Source: Ricordea florida
Taxonomy: Eukaryota; Cnidaria; Anthozoa; Corallimorpharia; Ricordeidae
Length of the DNA stretch: 64,000 nt
Reading direction: 5' to 3'
Assembly (NCBI GenBank): GCA_949710005.1
Contig: OX453278.1
Span: 4,237,501-4,301,500 of the forward strand
The notes below the pieces were generated by a model. That model saw only the letters and a list, made by a program, of their open reading frames with translations. It was not told where the DNA came from and did not search any database. Made by a program: the position numbers and the translations under genes. Below, piece by piece: positions 32,301-42,814 of this stretch; position 1 is the stretch's first letter, and the number at the start of each line of letters is the position of its first letter.

Positions 32301-35300
32301 GCGTTCTCCCGCGCGTGTCGCTGACGACATTTATTTGCTCTCCATCCTCACTGGCTCATTGCACTGTTTCTATTTGCAGTGGTTTTTGTTTTACGCCTCT
32401 CAATTTAAAATCGCACCATCACGGGAATGCTCCAAATGCATTCATTTCGTTCACCCAGTTCATCTTTGACGTTTTCGATTCGTTTTCGTGTCTTGACAGG
32501 TGAGAAAACCAAGCATCGTTGGAACAGCCTTCACACTATGGCTGAAGCGAAGGCAGGATTACAGGTTTTGCTTCAAATGGTGAGATAACATATCGGTGTC
32601 TTAATCTCGGACCTTTTTCTAATTCAAATTTGCTTCTTGTGACGTTAGTAATATTCGCGAAAATGCCGGGCTTGTGGCATTCATTGTTTGGACACGAAAT
32701 ATGGTTTGGTAGATGGTGGAGGTCGGTGGCGTGGTTCCACTGCAATAAGTAACCACCCTGTTCAAAATACTAATGACAGTCTGGTCCTACAGGCAGTGGT
32801 TGCGAAGTTAAGCAACGCAGTCGTGGAAAACTCTAGAGAAGAAGCCGAACGTATGTGCAAAGACCTACGGACACGGGAGCAGGTAATTTTATTCAGGGCA
32901 GGAAAATAAACTGTGACACTGTTTTCATTTTAAATGAATCTGAATCTGAAGTGAAGAAATGTTAATTGTCTTGTGAAGTGTTCTGCTCAAAAGGTCTTAG
33001 CCTTTCAGATGAATTTATTGTTTGTATTGGTTAAAATTGTACTTGGGCTGAAACTTCTTAGTCCCGTTTTAAAAAGTTGTCAGATATTATTTCGCCCATT
33101 AATGATTAAGTGTCATACACTTCATCATATGTTTGGTGAGAAGCAAGGATATTTCTAACTTGATTCCAGCACACTTTTACCCTGAAGCGAGATTTGCGTC
33201 CGCAACAAATGACATTTCTGACAGTGTAGCTGGCAGAAATAGCTATTTTGCCGGCACGGCCCCCAGACTGGGTCCGAATAGAAGGGATTGTGGGTAGCGT
33301 CATTAGATATATATAGTTATTCGTTATAGATTTGAATCAGTCTAGGTCAGCACATCGCTCATCCAACAAAATTTATTTTGTAAATTTTGAGTTAATTTAT
33401 CTTTGGTAGTTCACTATCTTCTAGTTTTCGCGTACCTCTGCCCCCAGAGTTGGCGGCACCGCAGCTGTGTTCAGCAGGTTGGGGGTATACATTCCCTTTT
33501 TTCCACAAAGTGGTTTTGGGTTTTCGTATCCGGCGGTGTCGTATACATTTCCTGTAGGAGTTTTTGTAAATCGAGGGTATTCTGTTAAGTTGATGGCAGG
33601 TTTGCAATAAACTAGCTTTGAGGTCCTTGCTGACCTACAGGCCCCTGTATCTACACTGTTGTGTATGCTTTTCTGGGTAGTGTAGGCAAAATATGATATT
33701 CTTGGGATCAAGGGGACTGGGCACAAATCATTCTGGGTAGGTGCACAGTTGCCCATATACGTACATTGATCCAGTGTAATTATAGTAACATTACAAGTGA
33801 ATAAATCAAAACAGAATTATGATAAACAAGTTTTTAGCTGATACCTTAGAGTTACAAAGCTTTTAAATCGGTCAATTCTTGTTACAAGAGGATAGCAGAC
33901 ACGGTTGGATCGAGATTGTTTGTGTAAATCATCTGGGGTTATCTGTGGCCTTTGAATTACAGACGATGACGCAACAGCATCAGAGGGAGATCGCGGTGCT
34001 GACGCAGTCACATGACAAGTTGTTGATCAGTCTTAAGGAAGAACACGAAGAGAAGGCGAGTGAGGTCTTAGAAGTACAACTTAAGACAGAAACTAGTTTG
34101 TTCGTTAAACACTGAACAGCTTTTGACGAGAAAATTCTCAAACCCCTTGGAATCAATATCCAGAAGAAACCATTCAACCGGAGTAAAACACTGAATTCGC
34201 AAACTTCCAAGAACGCTATAGAAATTGCTTTTGTAGGTTTGTCGCCGCCGCCCATTTGCAAATTAATATAGGGTGATTGTACTTTTTTCTCCTTGGTGAG
34301 TGCCATACATTTCCTTATGGGTTAGTTTGGAGAATTTGGTGTTAGATCTAACCAGAAACTAGTGTCCAACTAAATAAAGTTTTGCTACTTTGGTTACCAT
34401 ACCATAAATATAAACCTTGAACAAATCGTATTCGTTGGTAGCTTAATTTGTTTTGCTGCAAAAAAATGAAATTGGATCCTACTATTTTTCATTATAATAG
34501 TGACACTAAATTAAGAATGAGGAAACGTTCTTAAACCAATTGCAAATAATCAAATAATATTTTATTCTCTTCAGGTTAACTTCATCCTCAAACAGATTCC
34601 TACCAATGAAAACGCCGACAATCCAAAAGAAGATTCTGTTCAAATGAAGGTATCTATGAAATCCTCTATTGTGTGCATCTGTTTTGACTGATAAAAGTAA
34701 TTGCTCTGGTTTTTTCGAGAGTCAATTGAAAATTGCTCCATAGAACGTCAATAAGCTATTATCTACTGCGCGATATAATGTTGATGCTCTTGTATCTCCA
34801 TGGAGACCGTTGTAAAGAACAACAGAAAACAAAGTTTGCTTTACTGGTTCAGTGGATTTAGGCTCAAGGTCGAAATTACTGAATGCATTGCATGCAGAAT
34901 GAAGATCCTATGTTTAAGCTTTAAGGATTGGAAAGCGCATTGAGATTAAATGGGGTTTTAGACGAAAGGCGAAACCAGAACAATGGTCAAAGGAAGAAAG
35001 AAAGTTCTTTGTTGACTAAACGTTTACGATATAACTAAAACCCTACTGGACTACCAGTATACAGATTACAATAAAATAAGCCAGAAATTCTTTCTGTACT
35101 TTGTACTTCTCACATCCTTTTGATCTGCGTACTTTTTGAAGGAAGAGCTGGCTGAATTGCAGGAGGAAAACGAGAAACTAAAAGAGGTAAGACCGATTTC
35201 TCAGCCCACTTGTGGAAAGAACCCGTACCAATCTATATATTGCATGAGTTCACTGAGAAAACGTGTTCTAGAAGAAATATCGGAACGATGACGTCATCTA

Positions 35301-37571
35301 CACTCTACCATCAAACTACCAGGCAAATAATGATAGTGATATTGATAATAATAAAAATAATTCTGTAATGACAATTATTCTTTAATTTTGTTCGTATTTT
35401 TATTATGACTACAGCAACAAAAACAAAATTAATGATGATATCATATCCCTTAGCGCACTCGTCATCCACGGTGATGACAAAAATGTAGAAAACGTTTTTA
35501 AAAAAAGGTACAATGTTAAAAGGCACAATTGTGTCACGGAAAATGTCTCTTTTGCTTGTATCTCCTTGTCTCCATAGCAACTGAAGAAGCTGATGGATGT
35601 GTTTGAGAATTGCTCGCCGACACCTTCGCCGAATAGAAATGTAAGATCAGGAACTTGTGTTATGATTTAGATCCAAATTATGCCTGACATTTTGGAATTT
35701 ACAGTTGAGAATTTAGCAGAAACCAGCTAATTTGTACGAATCCTGCAATCTGATGCCTAACGTACTCACGATCTATCGAGTGATAGAATGCAATTTGCAA
35801 AAAAGGGCAGGGTTTAGAATTTGACCGATAAGTATTTTTGTGAAATCAAAGTCAGTATGCCTTTCGGTTTGTAAACGAGTAAAGTGCTTTTCCTCACTTC
35901 ATTTGAGTTGAATACTATCGACTCGAATTCCCAGTTTAATTTTCAATTAGATAGTACCACATATTTTTACATAGACAGATGCAAATACAAGCGAGGAAAT
36001 TAAGAGAGTTCACTATCTCGAGGACACTGCGACTATGTCCTATTCATTTGATTAATTTCTTACTTTGTTTCTTTTGCTCTACTGGGATAAACGGCGCTTT
36101 TTTCAAACAGGATGGCTTGATCTTTGCCAAGCATGCTCACTGTTCGTTGTTTTTCCCTTTCCTCAGAGCTGTAAATGTAATGGAAAATGCGCCACAAATG
36201 TTTGTTTGTGCAAAAAGAATTCCTTGCAGTGTTCAGAGAGCTGTGGCTGTAAAACCGCTAAATGCGTCAATCGACGTCAGGTAGGACATTTCCCATCCCC
36301 TCTTTGCTAAACAGTATTCAGAATATCCGTGAGGTTCCCCTGACTACTTTATGCTATCCTTTAGTCTCAAACTTTAAAAATGTTACCATCACCAACCTCT
36401 CCGAAATAAAGAACTAACGGATTCGAAGAGAGAGAAAAATCTCACATAAAAATATATTAGCAATACATTAACAAAAAAATGGAATTGTTTGCGCACTTGA
36501 AAAAATGTTCTTGCCAAGACAAAATTGTCAATCAGCCCTTGGCTGCATGTGCATCCCCACAAAAGTCAAATAATTGAATTGTTATTAAGGGGAACACGTT
36601 ACTTGAACCGTCCTTTACTGAAGTCATGTTACAAATGCAAGGAAATTTCCTTACTCCATGGCAATCTCTGAAATGAAACAAGATTTCTTTTTCAAGTAGT
36701 TCTTTGTGTACTACTTAATTTTTTTTCTTATTTTTGTCAAGAATTCCTTTCCAGTTCAGCTCGAAGCGGTTAATTTGGAAAGTGGAAGTGGTGAGATTTT
36801 ATTTTTATTTTTATGGTTTCATAGTGTAATATCTTCTCTTATAATGCACCTATCAATGTTAAGGCGGGGGGGGGGAGTCAGGGCATGGGGTGGGGATTTG
36901 ATTGTCTTTGTTGGCCCTGTGGTAGGGCATTTGACTCACCTTATTCTCCCGGGGGAGGGAATATTTGAATCTTTCTTTGCCACCCTTGGGATATTTGACA
37001 GCGATGTGCAGCCCGGGGTGGGGAAATTTGGTTGCATTTGACTGGAATGCTTTGCCCGTGGGCAGGGAATTTGACGGCAAATTTTTCAAAAATGTCAAAT
37101 CCCCACCCCATTTTGTTCATTTAAATACTTTCTTTCGCTTCAGCTGATCGGTAACAAATTATTGTTAAAGTAACACATTTTCTTTTTTCCAAAGCTGTAA
37201 ATCTTACAGACGATGCAGAACGAAAAGCGTTAGTGGAGGTAAACAACTTGCCAGTTCGTACAAACCGAAACCCACCGAAAAAACGGCCGGCAAGTTTCGT
37301 CAGATCTCAAGCAATCAGATCCACGAGTTCCGAAGATGACGACAACGAGTCGAAGCAATCCGGACGCGTTCGACCTGGCAACACTCCCAATCGGCCATTT
37401 CCTGCGTTTGGAAGACTAAAGACGCCTGGGTCCGGCTTTGGATCGGCAAAAAAAGCTGCGCGGCGTAAGTCTATGGGAAAGTTTCACCCTGAAAACAAGC
37501 GCAAAAGAAGACTGTACAGAGTTTCGAACACAGCTGCGGTTTTAGGAGCGAAGAAAAAGCAGTCGACGTAA
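17324..37571 (+). CDS. KIF4: KIF4-type chromokinesin (31 exons)
   Basis: Plus-end microtubule motor that binds chromosomes and the central spindle. Exons, all with GT/AG borders: 17324-17755, 18313-18405, 19541-19704, 20728-20822, 21976-22098, 23323-23498, 23882-23949, 24422-24479, 24589-24666, 25599-25657, 25941-26019, 26618-26677, 27896-28111, 28814-28914, 29278-29350, 29486-29560, 30024-30134, 30313-30396, 30554-30676, 30912-31064, 31779-31876, 31979-32028, 32500-32579, 32793-32882, 33963-34064, 34575-34649, 35142-35186, 35578-35640, 36167-36280, 36742-36790, 37195-37571. The total is 3564 nt (1187 aa plus stop), in phase throughout and close to the usual family length. Motor domain: P-loop GQTGSGKT (89-96), switch I NSRSSRSH (209-216), switch [10 protein letters not shown] (240-247). 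A long coiled coil follows, then a Cys-rich domain (1009-1046) and a basic tail. The exon-25 donor is ambiguous (GC at 34056 or GT at 34065); both keep phase. Confidence 0.93.
18513..18731. mobile_element. MITE-like inverted-repeat element in chromokinesin intron 2
   Basis: The left end GACGCTTACCATTAGCCAG (about 18520) is mirrored near 18731 by TTTTGGTAAGCGCCCTTA. The arms are about 30 bp and imperfect, about 220 bp apart, and the interior has no ORF. Superfamily not determined. Confidence 0.5.
19939..20124 (+). repeat. Duplicated 65-bp interspersed repeat in intron 3
   Basis: The block beginning GCTTATCCTGG and containing TTCAGTAGCATGAAGCACCT occurs at about 19939-20005 and again at about 20058-20124, period 119 bp, with few differences. 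A degenerate tRNA-like stretch (about 20236-20265) follows. Confidence 0.6.
20918..21113. mobile_element. MITE in intron 4 (GGGTGCGTT...family)
   Basis: The left terminus GGGTGCGTTCCTTTGGTAT is repeated in inverse at the right end (ATACCAAAGGGAAACGCGCCC), with further inner matches around GTGATC. A half copy of the same terminus lies at 40671-40740, so this is a family in the genome. No ORF inside. Confidence 0.7.
21330..21728 (-). mobile_element. tRNA-headed SINE in intron 4
   Basis: Minus-strand tRNA-like head at about 21728-21652 with box A-like TTAGCTCAGTTGACAGAGCA and box B-like GGTTCGAACCTCG. The body extends leftwards to about 21330 and includes CCGTAGGTCCCGTCTCA and GGGACGTTAAAGAACCC on that strand. 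I recognise this body from cnidarian SINE copies. Confidence 0.75.
22200..22826. mobile_element. Tc1/mariner-like remnant with long imperfect inverted repeats and a paired-type HTH
   Basis: The arms of about 120-150 bp at both ends are imperfect reverse complements (left TGCGTTCCACAAAACTTTTG, right terminus reading inwards CAGTGCGTTTCACAAAACG), flanked by TA. Between them the minus strand at 22697-22458 encodes a 79-codon fragment including [18 protein letters not shown] and [14 protein letters not shown], a paired-like helix-turn-helix as in mariner transposase N-termini. No catalytic DDE part remains, so it is non-autonomous. Confidence 0.65.
24931..25505 (+). repeat. 106-bp tandem satellite, array 1 (intron 9)
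   Basis: The landmark TACTGTTCAG recurs at 24931, 25037, 25143 (one substitution), 25249, 25355 and 25461, an exact 106-bp period with near-identical units. The same unit recurs in another intron at 31187-31610. Confidence 0.9.
26880..27190 (-). mobile_element. Two tRNA-like SINE heads in intron 12
   Basis: Antisense tRNA-like segments at about 26905-26970 and 27120-27185 each have a GGAGTCGAACC- or GATTCGAACG-like box B and CGCTCTACC(A/T)CTGAG-like box A. The trailing sequence (AATGTCAAAGTGAAAGGGTT) is shared with repeats at 49420-49450, 58445-58475 and 27420. This is one SINE family with partial tandem copies. Confidence 0.6.
27229..27362. repeat. Foldback element with 53-bp arms
   Basis: The arms at 27229-27281 and 27310-27362 are reverse complements with two mismatches in 53, separated by 28 nt. 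Outer ends are AGCTCGTCC and GGACGAGCT. It interrupts SINE-derived sequence, so it was inserted later. Confidence 0.75.
27648..27776. repeat. MITE-like inverted repeat with about 27-bp arms
   Basis: GTGTAATATAATTTA (about 27658) and TAAATTATATTACAC (about 27753) lie within longer arms bounded by CTCATCTCC and GGAGATGAG. The interior is A+T-rich with no ORF. Confidence 0.55.
28315..28530 (-). mobile_element. tRNA(Thr)-like SINE in intron 13, family shared with 50.1 and 59.1 kb
   Basis: The antisense head at 28401-28474 has box A GATAGCTCAGTTGGTAGAGC and box B GGGTTCAAATCC. The downstream body reads TTTAATTTCACAGCTGCTTA then TGCGATGATCAAT. A second partial body lies at about 28577-28650. Confidence 0.75.
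31140..31610 (+). repeat. 106-bp tandem satellite, array 2 (intron 20)
   Basis: Units with the same landmark as array 1 start at 31187 and 31293 (106 bp apart), then about 31403 and 31507, with more divergence than array 1. The flanks are unrelated to array 1 flanks. Confidence 0.85.
36167..36280 (+). other. Exon encoding the KIF4 Cys-rich domain
   Basis: This single exon encodes [16 protein letters not shown] followed by [12 protein letters not shown], with ten cysteines. The spacing matches the Cys-rich domain near the C-terminus of KIF4 proteins, which in vertebrate orthologues contributes to chromatin/condensin association and iron-sulfur cluster binding. Its presence separates KIF4 from KIF21/KIF27-type relatives. 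Confidence 0.88.
36862..37110 (+). repeat. G-rich degenerate repeat in the last intron
   Basis: Starts with a run of 11 G and continues with loosely repeated GGGxATTTGA units (GGGGATTTGA, GGGCATTTGA, GGGAATTTGA). It overlaps no exon. Confidence 0.4.
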
Positions 37572-37942
37572 AAGAAAGATCTCCACCTCTACTTTCTTCC
37601 TGTTGAAATGTGTTCGGCGCTGTTAACACAAAAGATGTGTCATAATAACCTTTTCAGCGATTGTTCTGTGGTTTTTGATTATTTAATGTAAAATGGGTTT
37701 ATTAAGATAACTACAGATCAACAGAATGGTGCGTGTAATTTTCAGTTTTAGCCTTGGATTCAGTTTCGATACATCAACTGACACCCGTTGCTTAGCAATA
37801 GGACGTAATCATATGGCACCTCACTGATATTCACCTCAGGAAGTCCACGTGCACTGACGCTAAATTTTGTTTTTGAGATTGCACGTTAGAAACGATTTCT
37901 CACTTTTTTAGAACGAGTAAATATAGTGTAAGCAATTTTGTC

Positions 37943-38139
37943 AATAAAGACAATAGATGAATAACTGGTGTGGGAGTCTTTGCAATAAGCAGCCCGTGAT
38001 CAGTTTAATTCAGTAAATAACGCTACCGTAGATTGAATGTAGATTGAAATTCGAAGTTTTCTTTTATATTTCCTTTTTACTATTGTTCAACTAGAAGAAT
38101 GTATTTCCAAGGAATTTGTCTTGCTTTTTTGTAAATAAA
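37943..38139 (+). promoter_or_regulatory. Two candidate poly(A) signals downstream of the chromokinesin
   Basis: AATAAA occurs at 37943-37948 and again at 38134-38139, 372 and 563 nt past the stop codon, giving two plausible 3' ends. The rest of 38140-39402 holds no supported gene. Confidence 0.45.
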
Positions 38140-39402
38140 GTCTCTTACTTGAACTGTAATATTTTTATATACTACAATATTTTATTTGTAGAATGAATAA
38201 TAGTGTTCGTGACGAATTTCGACAGCCTTATTAAAATTTACGAAGATGCCTGCCTCAGTGACTTAATGGACATTGAAAACACATTGAAGCTTTAACATAT
38301 GCAGGGGTTTCAATAAGTTTTAAAGTAGACGGTTGACCATATTAAAATAGGCAGCTGTAACAGGTGAGAAATTCTGTGACTCAAGAAACTCAAGGGACCA
38401 AAAAGAAATTTAATGTTAGAAGGTAGGCGGCGATGATTTGGGAAGTAGGTGGCGAAATTCGCCGGTTGCCGGCTTCTATTGAAACCCCTGCATATGAGAG
38501 TCATTTCTGGATTGCATTGGTTTTTGTCATTACTCGCCACCGTCTCAAGGAATCAGCAGTTCAGTAGAAACTTCTTGTGACTGGCTTACCGTGTTTCCCG
38601 CGCTTAGTGCTGACGACACGTTTCTTGATTGGTTCTGTTCATTGAACTGTGTGCATCTGCCTTGGTCTTGTTTTCCTACGAAAGTTAGTACCGTCAAAAA
38701 AATCCATAATACGAACATCATTCCAGAATGATATAAGTATGTTTTACAGAATAAACAGTTACAGGAGCGAATTACCCCGCTCCTGACAGTTAGCAATTTG
38801 AATTGAATATCTTATGCAGTTTATTGCAACAAACTGACATAAGAAAATTGTCTTTCATCGTTGTTTCCCTCAAGTCAGTGTTTAAAGCTGTCACTGGATA
38901 AAAATGATTGAGCTTGCGCTATAAAATTATTCTCTCTTTTTTCTTTCCGCGTTAGAGCAATTTATTCTTTGAAAAACTCCCGATAGGACAAAGCACAGCA
39001 AATTTTAATATGGTGAACTTTGAATGATTTCCGCTTATTATGCTTTTTAATAAAGCGAAAAATTCACGTGTACATGGACAAGCAGCTTGGAGATGCACCT
39101 GTTCTTTTACACAAGCCTCAAATTCTTTGCTGTTTAAACCCCACACGAGGTTTTCTTCTGTTAGGAAATACAGGTCATTTAATAAATTTCTCAGGGTGGA
39201 CACTTTAATATTACTTTTTTAATTAATACTTCTTGTTGTCTTCAGCTCAGTGGAGGTGAAGTATAACGCAAATACTAAACATTTTCCATCTTTACTTAGT
39301 CCAACTTTTCTATTCGCACAAGCGACTATAAACAGCTGTCGCGTTCCTTGCTGCAGTGTCAATTTGGTTCGATATTTCGTGTTTAGACCTAAATTGACGA
39401 TA

Positions 39403-40335
39403 ATGGAGGAGAGATTAACGAAGCTTTTGTTCGAGCTCTCAAACAGATCCGCGTTTGTTACAGTTTTGGAATCAATCGTCGCTGTTGCCATCATAGTGTT
39501 CTCAATAGTTGGAAATATTTTGGTCCTTCTTGCTTTATACAGAAGCCCACGACTGAAAAAGCCTTCTTACTTGTATATCGTCTCTTTAGCCGTGTCTGAT
39601 ATCATCATGTCCACGACTGCGATGCCTTTTAGTTGGGCTGCACTAATGCTTGGTCGATGGTGTTTTGGAGACACCATTTGCTGGTTACAAGCTTCGCTAG
39701 CGAACATGTTGGGTTGCACATCCCTAGTGAACATGGCACTTATTGCTGTGGTGAGATTTCTAAAAGTCGTTCATCCAACGAAACACCGTAAAATTGTCTC
39801 TGTACAAACTATTGTGTTCTCCATTTTTGCAGCTTGGTTGCTAACGGGAGCAATCCCACTATCGTTTTATCTCAGCAAGTCTGTCGCAGTATTTCACCCC
39901 GGTCATGTCGCTTGCACATTTGACTTCAAAACTGCGAATAAAATCGTTCTCGCTTTTATCGCTACATTTGGGACGTCCATACCTTACCAAATCATGTTTC
40001 TTTGCTATTTTAAAGTCTGGCGTTTTATTAAAAACCACAACAATCAAATGAGCACTTCTCTGGTGAACGTGGAAGAACTGAACCTAACTCGCTTGTTAAC
40101 GTTCATTGTGGGCGCCTTTACAATATGTTTCATCCCTCCCTCAGTAATGACCGCAATCGATGCCTTCTACAAACAATTCGTTCTTCCTCGGGAGGTGTAT
40201 TTCGCTGGAACTATTATGATTGCATTGACAAGTTGTATTAATCCTCTGATATACGGGGCTTTGAATGGCGAGTTTAGAAGGGAGTTTGTAAAACTCCTTC
40301 ATGGAAATGGAAGAATCGTTCCTTCAAATTCATAA
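39403..40335 (+). CDS. Class A (rhodopsin-family) GPCR, single exon, altered DRY motif
   Basis: A seven-helix receptor of 310 residues from ATG 39403; the frame is open further upstream only from a GTG. TM1 has GNILVLLALYR, TM2 SLAVSDIIMS, TM3 CWLQASLANMLGCTSLVNMA. TM3 ends in VVRF (Val codon 39751-39753) where the family has an Asp-Arg pair and its paralogue has VDRF. The second loop carries HPGHVACTF, with the Cys expected to pair with the TM3 Cys. TM7 has NPLIY intact. The family resembles the melatonin-receptor-like GPCRs expanded in cnidarians; the ligand is unknown. Loss of the acidic DRY residue often raises constitutive activity in other receptors, which is inference here. Confidence 0.9.
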   Translation: MEERLTKLLFELSNRSAFVTVLESIVAVAIIVFSIVGNILVLLALYRSPRLKKPSYLYIVSLAVSDIIMSTTAMPFSWAALMLGRWCFGDTICWLQASLANMLGCTSLVNMALIAVVRFLKVVHPTKHRKIVSVQTIVFSIFAAWLLTGAIPLSFYLSKSVAVFHPGHVACTFDFKTANKIVLAFIATFGTSIPYQIMFLCYFKVWRFIKNHNNQMSTSLVNVEELNLTRLLTFIVGAFTICFIPPSVMTAIDAFYKQFVLPREVYFAGTIMIALTSCINPLIYGALNGEFRREFVKLLHGNGRIVPSNS

Positions 40336-40670
40336 GCATAACTGAGTTCAAACTGAAGACATTATCAGCCGATTGTATCAGTTTCAGTTTTATTCATGAA
40401 ATATTGTTACAGAAATTACAGAAATATGCACTGCCCACAGTTAGCAAAAGCTTGGGTGAGCCGTGTTACGAGAGCAAGATGTGTATCTGTCGGAATGAAA
40501 TTTTTGACACGTCCTGAGTCAAAACGAAATGGAAGTTCTTCAAGTTATAGTTCTCGATCTTCAAGTTGCCTCTAACAGTCACAAACTTTTCGACAAGTGA
40601 TAATGAAAAATCGTTCTAGTATCGTAACAAAGAGTGTCGTCTTCGAGACTGTCCAGACTGATGGTTGACA

Positions 40671-40740
40671 ATGGGTGCGTTTTTTTTTGGTATGATCTGG
40701 ATTTGTATTTGTGATCCGAATCACACGGATCATGATACAT
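40671..40740. mobile_element. Truncated copy of the GGGTGCGTT MITE
   Basis: GGGTGCGTTTTTTTTTGGTA, then TGATCTGGATTTG and GTGATCC, match the left terminus at 20918. No matching right terminus is found downstream. Confidence 0.55.
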
Positions 40741-41454
40741 CAACAATTCTCAAAGCATCAATAATGCATAAGAAAGAGACAAAGGAAATCAAGCACCGTG
40801 ACGTGTTTGGAAATTTTATGAGGCACGGTTCGTCTTTGAATGGTTTATTTCTCACTTTAAATTATTTCGTTTGAAAAGCTGTATCAAACACTCGATACAT
40901 GTTCTTCATTCCCTATCAAACACCTCGCATTTTATCGAAAATACTCCTCTGCACTTCACGGTGTTTGACATGTGATGAAACACTCCATCCCATGTTTAAT
41001 AGACTAAATTCCAAATACTTTAGTTTGATTAAAGGAAAAATTAGTGGCCAGGTGTTTTGTAGTTTAGACGTTTAACAAAAGTCGTTACATTTTCTTTGGA
41101 AAGAAAGCATTTCTCAAACTGATGCATAAATACAAGTTTACCTCTGAAGAACAGGCAATAAATTGAGTGTCAAACAAGAGTGCGTACCTTTTGACGTTAA
41201 AGAGGTTCGCCCAAAATCTGCAGAATTCCTGCAAATCCTCACATATATCTTCTTTCCGGGAAGTTCGTAATTTGGTTCCTCATGGCATCATAATCCGTCA
41301 AGTTTTGAAGTATTTCGATTGTAGGCAAAGGCGATACGCATTGTGAATTCAACAGGAATCAAGGTCAAACATAACACCTTAAGGCCCTTGGCTTACAGAG
41401 AAAACGAAAACCACTATACTGTCTCCTCGTTGTCCAAGACCAGAGTGGTAGCAG

Positions 41455-41555
41455 ATTGATAAAAACACTAGACTACCAGTGATCGATATCACACATGTGC
41501 GGATATCATTTATATTCACATATGTGTTATATCATTTTTATCAATTTGCTACCAC
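41455..41555. repeat. 101-bp foldback/MITE-like element
   Basis: GTGGTAGCAGATTGATAAAA at the left pairs with TTTTATCAATTTGCTACCAC at the right with one mismatch. The interior has a second pair of GATATC-containing inverted segments. Confidence 0.6.
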
Positions 41556-41733
41556 TAGATATAAACTTAATACATACCTACATACATGCTTTATTTATAC
41601 ACGGTAAAACCTTTTGTAAGAATTACAGTAGCTATAGTTCAATAAAAATTAGAACGTAGTTATAATAATAAAAATACAAGGTTGCCGTGTGGGAGCCTAA
41701 CCCTCATTATCATCGAATCGATTTATTTCTTTT

Positions 41734-41934
41734 TTAAAAGATCCAACTGATTCGATTGGGCAAGCTGTTCAATAGTGAGGCCGCACTGTAGCTAAAACAT
41801 TTTTTGAGATCGTTGGTATTTGGTTTTGACAAATTAAGCTTCATTTCAAAATTCCTGACGTTATATTTTGTGGTGCGAATTGAAAACAGGTCTTGTAGAT
41901 AATCTGGTGCAAAACCATGTAATATTTTAAACAT
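41734..41934 (-). mobile_element. LINE (non-LTR retrotransposon) ORF2 C-terminal fragment
   Basis: A 66-codon minus-strand frame contains FKILHGFAPDYLQDLF and CFSYSAASLLNSLPNRI, which match the region just after the reverse transcriptase domain of CR1/Rex-type LINEs, as I recall the family (a 'FK.LHG.AP.YL.DL' block followed by 'A..WN.LP'). The rest of the element is missing. Confidence 0.7.
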
Positions 41935-42187
41935 TAGGGTAGCTTTAAGTTTTTTTTATAATAAAAATATACATTATATGTTGAAAAATATTTCGGCAAT
42001 CGAAATGATTTTTTCTAACTTCGTTTCTCCGCGTGGCCATGTAATATCCTCTAGTCAATATGATTATAGAATAAACATCAGTTTATAATACGGAAAAACC
42101 CGATCAGTGGTGATTACTTCATTGCATCATGCGTTTGTGCAAAGGCCAATCACAAAAGGTTTTTCAGTTTGTAAAAATTACTATCCG

Positions 42188-42366
42188 AGACTCCAACTCC
42201 GCTTCCGACTCCGCCTTGGATTCCAACTCCAAATTCGATTCCGACTCCCACTTCGATTCCAATTCCGACTCAGACTCCGATTTCGATTCCGACTCCGCAT
42301 CAATTCCGATTTCTACTTCGTTTTCGACTCCGATTCCATCTCCGACTTCGACTCGGATTTCGTCTC
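42188..42366 (+). repeat. Degenerate hexanucleotide repeat (TTCCGACTCCGA-like)
   Basis: Repeated 6-mers of the form ATTCCG/ACTCCG over about 180 bp. The open frames here (Ser/Asp-rich or Arg/Phe-rich) are artefacts of the repeat. Confidence 0.75.
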
Positions 42367-42814
42367 TAGTTAAAACCAGCCTTTACGTAACAGGGCACAA
42401 AGACACGGTTCAGATTTGACCGAGCTTCGCTTTTTTCATTAAACAGAAGCCTTGCTTGGGTGGCAGGTGCACACGGTTGCTTTTCTGTTCAAGCTCTGGG
42501 GTAGATAATATTGGACTAATCTTCAACGCTTGTAAACAAAGTAACTTTCTTAATTAATAGCATTTGCTTTAACTTTCCCTCGGTATCAATTTAAGGCTAA
42601 CACGTAAATGCAACATTTTTTGTCTGCAAATTACAATAATGCACCTCAATTGTACGTGCTAGTAGCAGGCTCCGTCGTATTCAAGATGAAAGCTTTCTAC
42701 CGCCAACAGGGATAAAAGAAATCTTTGCATTTGGCACTGAAATTAGTCTATTGTTTGTACGAAAAGGTCGCTAACTTGGACCTTAAGGCGTTGCCATCAA
42801 GTGTTGAGAAACTA

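Larger units (their letters stand above)
40336..42814. other. Intergenic region between two GPCR genes
   Basis: No gene is supported. It holds a half MITE (40671-40740), a short foldback (41455-41555), a LINE remnant (41734-41934) and a degenerate hexanucleotide repeat (42188-42366), listed separately. Confidence 0.6.

Noticed and set aside
33421..33756. 111-codon minus-strand ORF in a chromokinesin intron
   Set aside because: No recognisable domain, no supporting splice context, and it overlaps a small repeated block (GGTGCACAGTTGCCCA) also present near 28690.
42107..42419. Ser/Asp-rich and Arg/Phe-rich overlapping ORFs
   Set aside because: Both are direct translations of a degenerate hexanucleotide repeat.
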